Shown piece after piece: positions 62,883-64,000 of a stretch of 64,000 bases of DNA. The first letter of the stretch is position 1. Each line of letters begins with the position of its first letter. Both the position numbers and the translations under genes were made by a program. Under the pieces are notes generated by a model. The model saw only the letters and a program-made list of their open reading frames with translations, ran no database searches and was not told the DNA's origin. This DNA is from Flavobacterium psychroterrae (GTDB lineage: Bacteria; Bacteroidota; Bacteroidia; Flavobacteriales; Flavobacteriaceae): assembly GCF_018380615.1 (NCBI RefSeq), contig NZ_JAGYVZ010000003.1:62001-126000 (forward strand), given 5' to 3'.

Positions 62883-64000
62883 ATGAAATCAAATATAAAA
62901 ATCGTTCAAACATTGCTGCTTGCTTTAGCGTTTCTTTCCTGCAGTTCTTCTGATGACGATGCAAAAACTCCAGATTCTCCATATACACAATATGGAACTT
63001 CTTTCGAAAAAATGCCAAGTAAGGAAGATGCCGTAATTTATCAGGTCAACATTCGTGCATTTAGTCAGGCAGGAACATTAAAAGGCGTTCAGGAAAGATT
63101 AACGCAAATTCAGGAATTAGGCGCAAATGTTATTTATTTAATGCCTATTTATCCTGTCGGGAAAGTAAAAGCTTCAGGAGAATTAGGTTCGCCTTATGCC
63201 GTTCAGGATTACAAAGCTGTAAATCCGGATTTTGGAACTTTACAGGATCTTCAGGTTTTGGTTGAAGAGGCTCACAAAAAAAATATGGCAGTTGTTCTGG
63301 ATTGGGTTGCCAATCATACTTCATGGGATAATGCGTGGATTACACAACATAAAAATTGGTATCAACAAGATGACAAAGGAAATATTATTATTCCGCCGGG
63401 AACAAATTATAATGATGTAGCACAATTGAATTTCAATAATACCGAAATGAAAAGCGCGATGATCGATGCTATGGAATATTGGGTTTATAATGCCAACATT
63501 GATGGTTTTAGATGTGATTATGCCGATTTTGTTCCGCAAACATTTTGGTCAGATGCAATTACGAAATTAAGAAGCATCAAAAAAAATCAGACCATATTAA
63601 TGTTAGCAGAAGGTTCAAAAGTCAATCATTTTGCTTCTGGTTTTGATTATACTTTTGGATTCAACTTCTTCAGCACATTAGAAAAAATATTTAAAGAAAG
63701 TAAATCAGTAACTACAATTCAGGATTCTAATGCTACAGAATATGCGAACAATTATAATACTGAAAACAGAGTGGTAAGATATACCAGCAATCATGATGTG
63801 AACCTTTCAGAAGGAACGCCGTTAGAACTTTTTGGAGGTAAAAAAGGATCTATCGCCACTTTTGTTGTTGCAGCATACATGAAATCTGTTCCAATGATTT
63901 ACAACGGACAAGAAGTAGGATATGACAAAAGGCTTAATTATTTTGCTAAAACTCCAATTGACTGGACAACCGCAGATGCCTCAATGTTAGCCGAATACAA
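62883..64000 (+). CDS. GH13 alpha-amylase, surface lipoprotein (C-terminus beyond the window)
   Basis: An open frame of 372 codons reaching the window end. The signal ends ALAFLSCSSSDDDA (lipobox Cys about 20, followed by an acidic sorting stretch used for surface export in Bacteroidota). The GH13 regions are intact: region I DWVANH (about 140-145), region II DGFRCDYAD (nucleophile Asp about 212), region III LAEGS (acid/base Glu about 243) and region IV SNHDVN (Asp about 305). It would degrade starch or maltodextrins at the cell surface, as SusG does, feeding SusCDE. The frame is partial only because of the window edge. Confidence 0.92.
   Translation, partial: MKSNIKIVQTLLLALAFLSCSSSDDDAKTPDSPYTQYGTSFEKMPSKEDAVIYQVNIRAFSQAGTLKGVQERLTQIQELGANVIYLMPIYPVGKVKASGELGSPYAVQDYKAVNPDFGTLQDLQVLVEEAHKKNMAVVLDWVANHTSWDNAWITQHKNWYQQDDKGNIIIPPGTNYNDVAQLNFNNTEMKSAMIDAMEYWVYNANIDGFRCDYADFVPQTFWSDAITKLRSIKKNQTILMLAEGSKVNHFASGFDYTFGFNFFSTLEKIFKESKSVTTIQDSNATEYANNYNTENRVVRYTSNHDVNLSEGTPLELFGGKKGSIATFVVAAYMKSVPMIYNGQEVGYDKRLNYFAKTPIDWTTADASMLAEY

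Overview
The window looks like a chromosomal segment of a Flavobacterium-like member of the Bacteroidota. The DNA is AT-rich. Many genes are preceded by the Bacteroidota promoter form TTG-N17-23-TAnnTTTG. There are SusC/SusD outer-membrane pairs, TonB-dependent receptors with a carboxypeptidase-regulatory-like N-domain, and secreted enzymes ending in a type IX secretion (T9SS) sorting domain. Intergenic regions are full of short palindromic repeats. I saw no rRNA, tRNA, insertion sequence, phage gene or CRISPR array.

Layout. 1-4.8 kb: a sugar-uptake module, with a partial MFS permease and a TonB receptor on the minus strand and a divergent LacI-type regulator; two CG-centred operators lie between them. 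5.2-10 kb: a small beta-barrel protein, then the 2-oxoglutarate dehydrogenase genes sucA-sucB. 10-16.1 kb: an iron/siderophore module (TonB receptor, DUF3325-like, DUF3649-like, two PepSY_TM proteins). 16.3-20.5 kb: a MORN-repeat protein, a TlpA-like thioredoxin, aspS and a cold-shock gene. 20.6-34.7 kb: the 14-subunit complex I operon nuoA-N with a short NuoG and an unrelated small gene between nuoF and nuoG. 34.8-35.6 kb: a Bax inhibitor-1 family protein. 36-42.2 kb: two tandem paralogous PL1 pectate-lyase genes with duplicated regulatory regions. 42.3-45.9 kb: a minus-strand envelope cluster (lipoprotein, membrane LRR protein, GIDE-domain protein broken by a frameshift, LemA, small membrane protein). 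46-54 kb: housekeeping and catabolic genes (ALDH7-type dehydrogenase, class II cyclic-nucleotide phosphodiesterase, 3-hydroxyanthranilate dioxygenase, EEP hydrolase, LD-carboxypeptidase, YraN). 54.4-64 kb: an alpha-glucan polysaccharide utilisation locus with ECF sigma factor, FecR anti-sigma, STN-containing SusC, SusD, SusE/F and a GH13 alpha-amylase running off the window.

How it works together. The right-hand locus should bind and cut starch-like glucans at the surface, import the products, and report import through SusC-STN to FecR and the sigma factor. The pectate lyases would be secreted by T9SS under a shared repressor-like control. The left-hand receptor and permease probably carry a small sugar across the two membranes.

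The most notable observations are these: the identical three-site operator architecture (TGTAAT-N2-ATTACA) upstream of both pectate lyases; the G-tract frameshift that splits the GIDE protein next to LemA; the paired operators two helical turns apart at the LacI locus; the extra gene inside the nuo operon; and the many palindromic repeats, including one between the sigma and anti-sigma genes.
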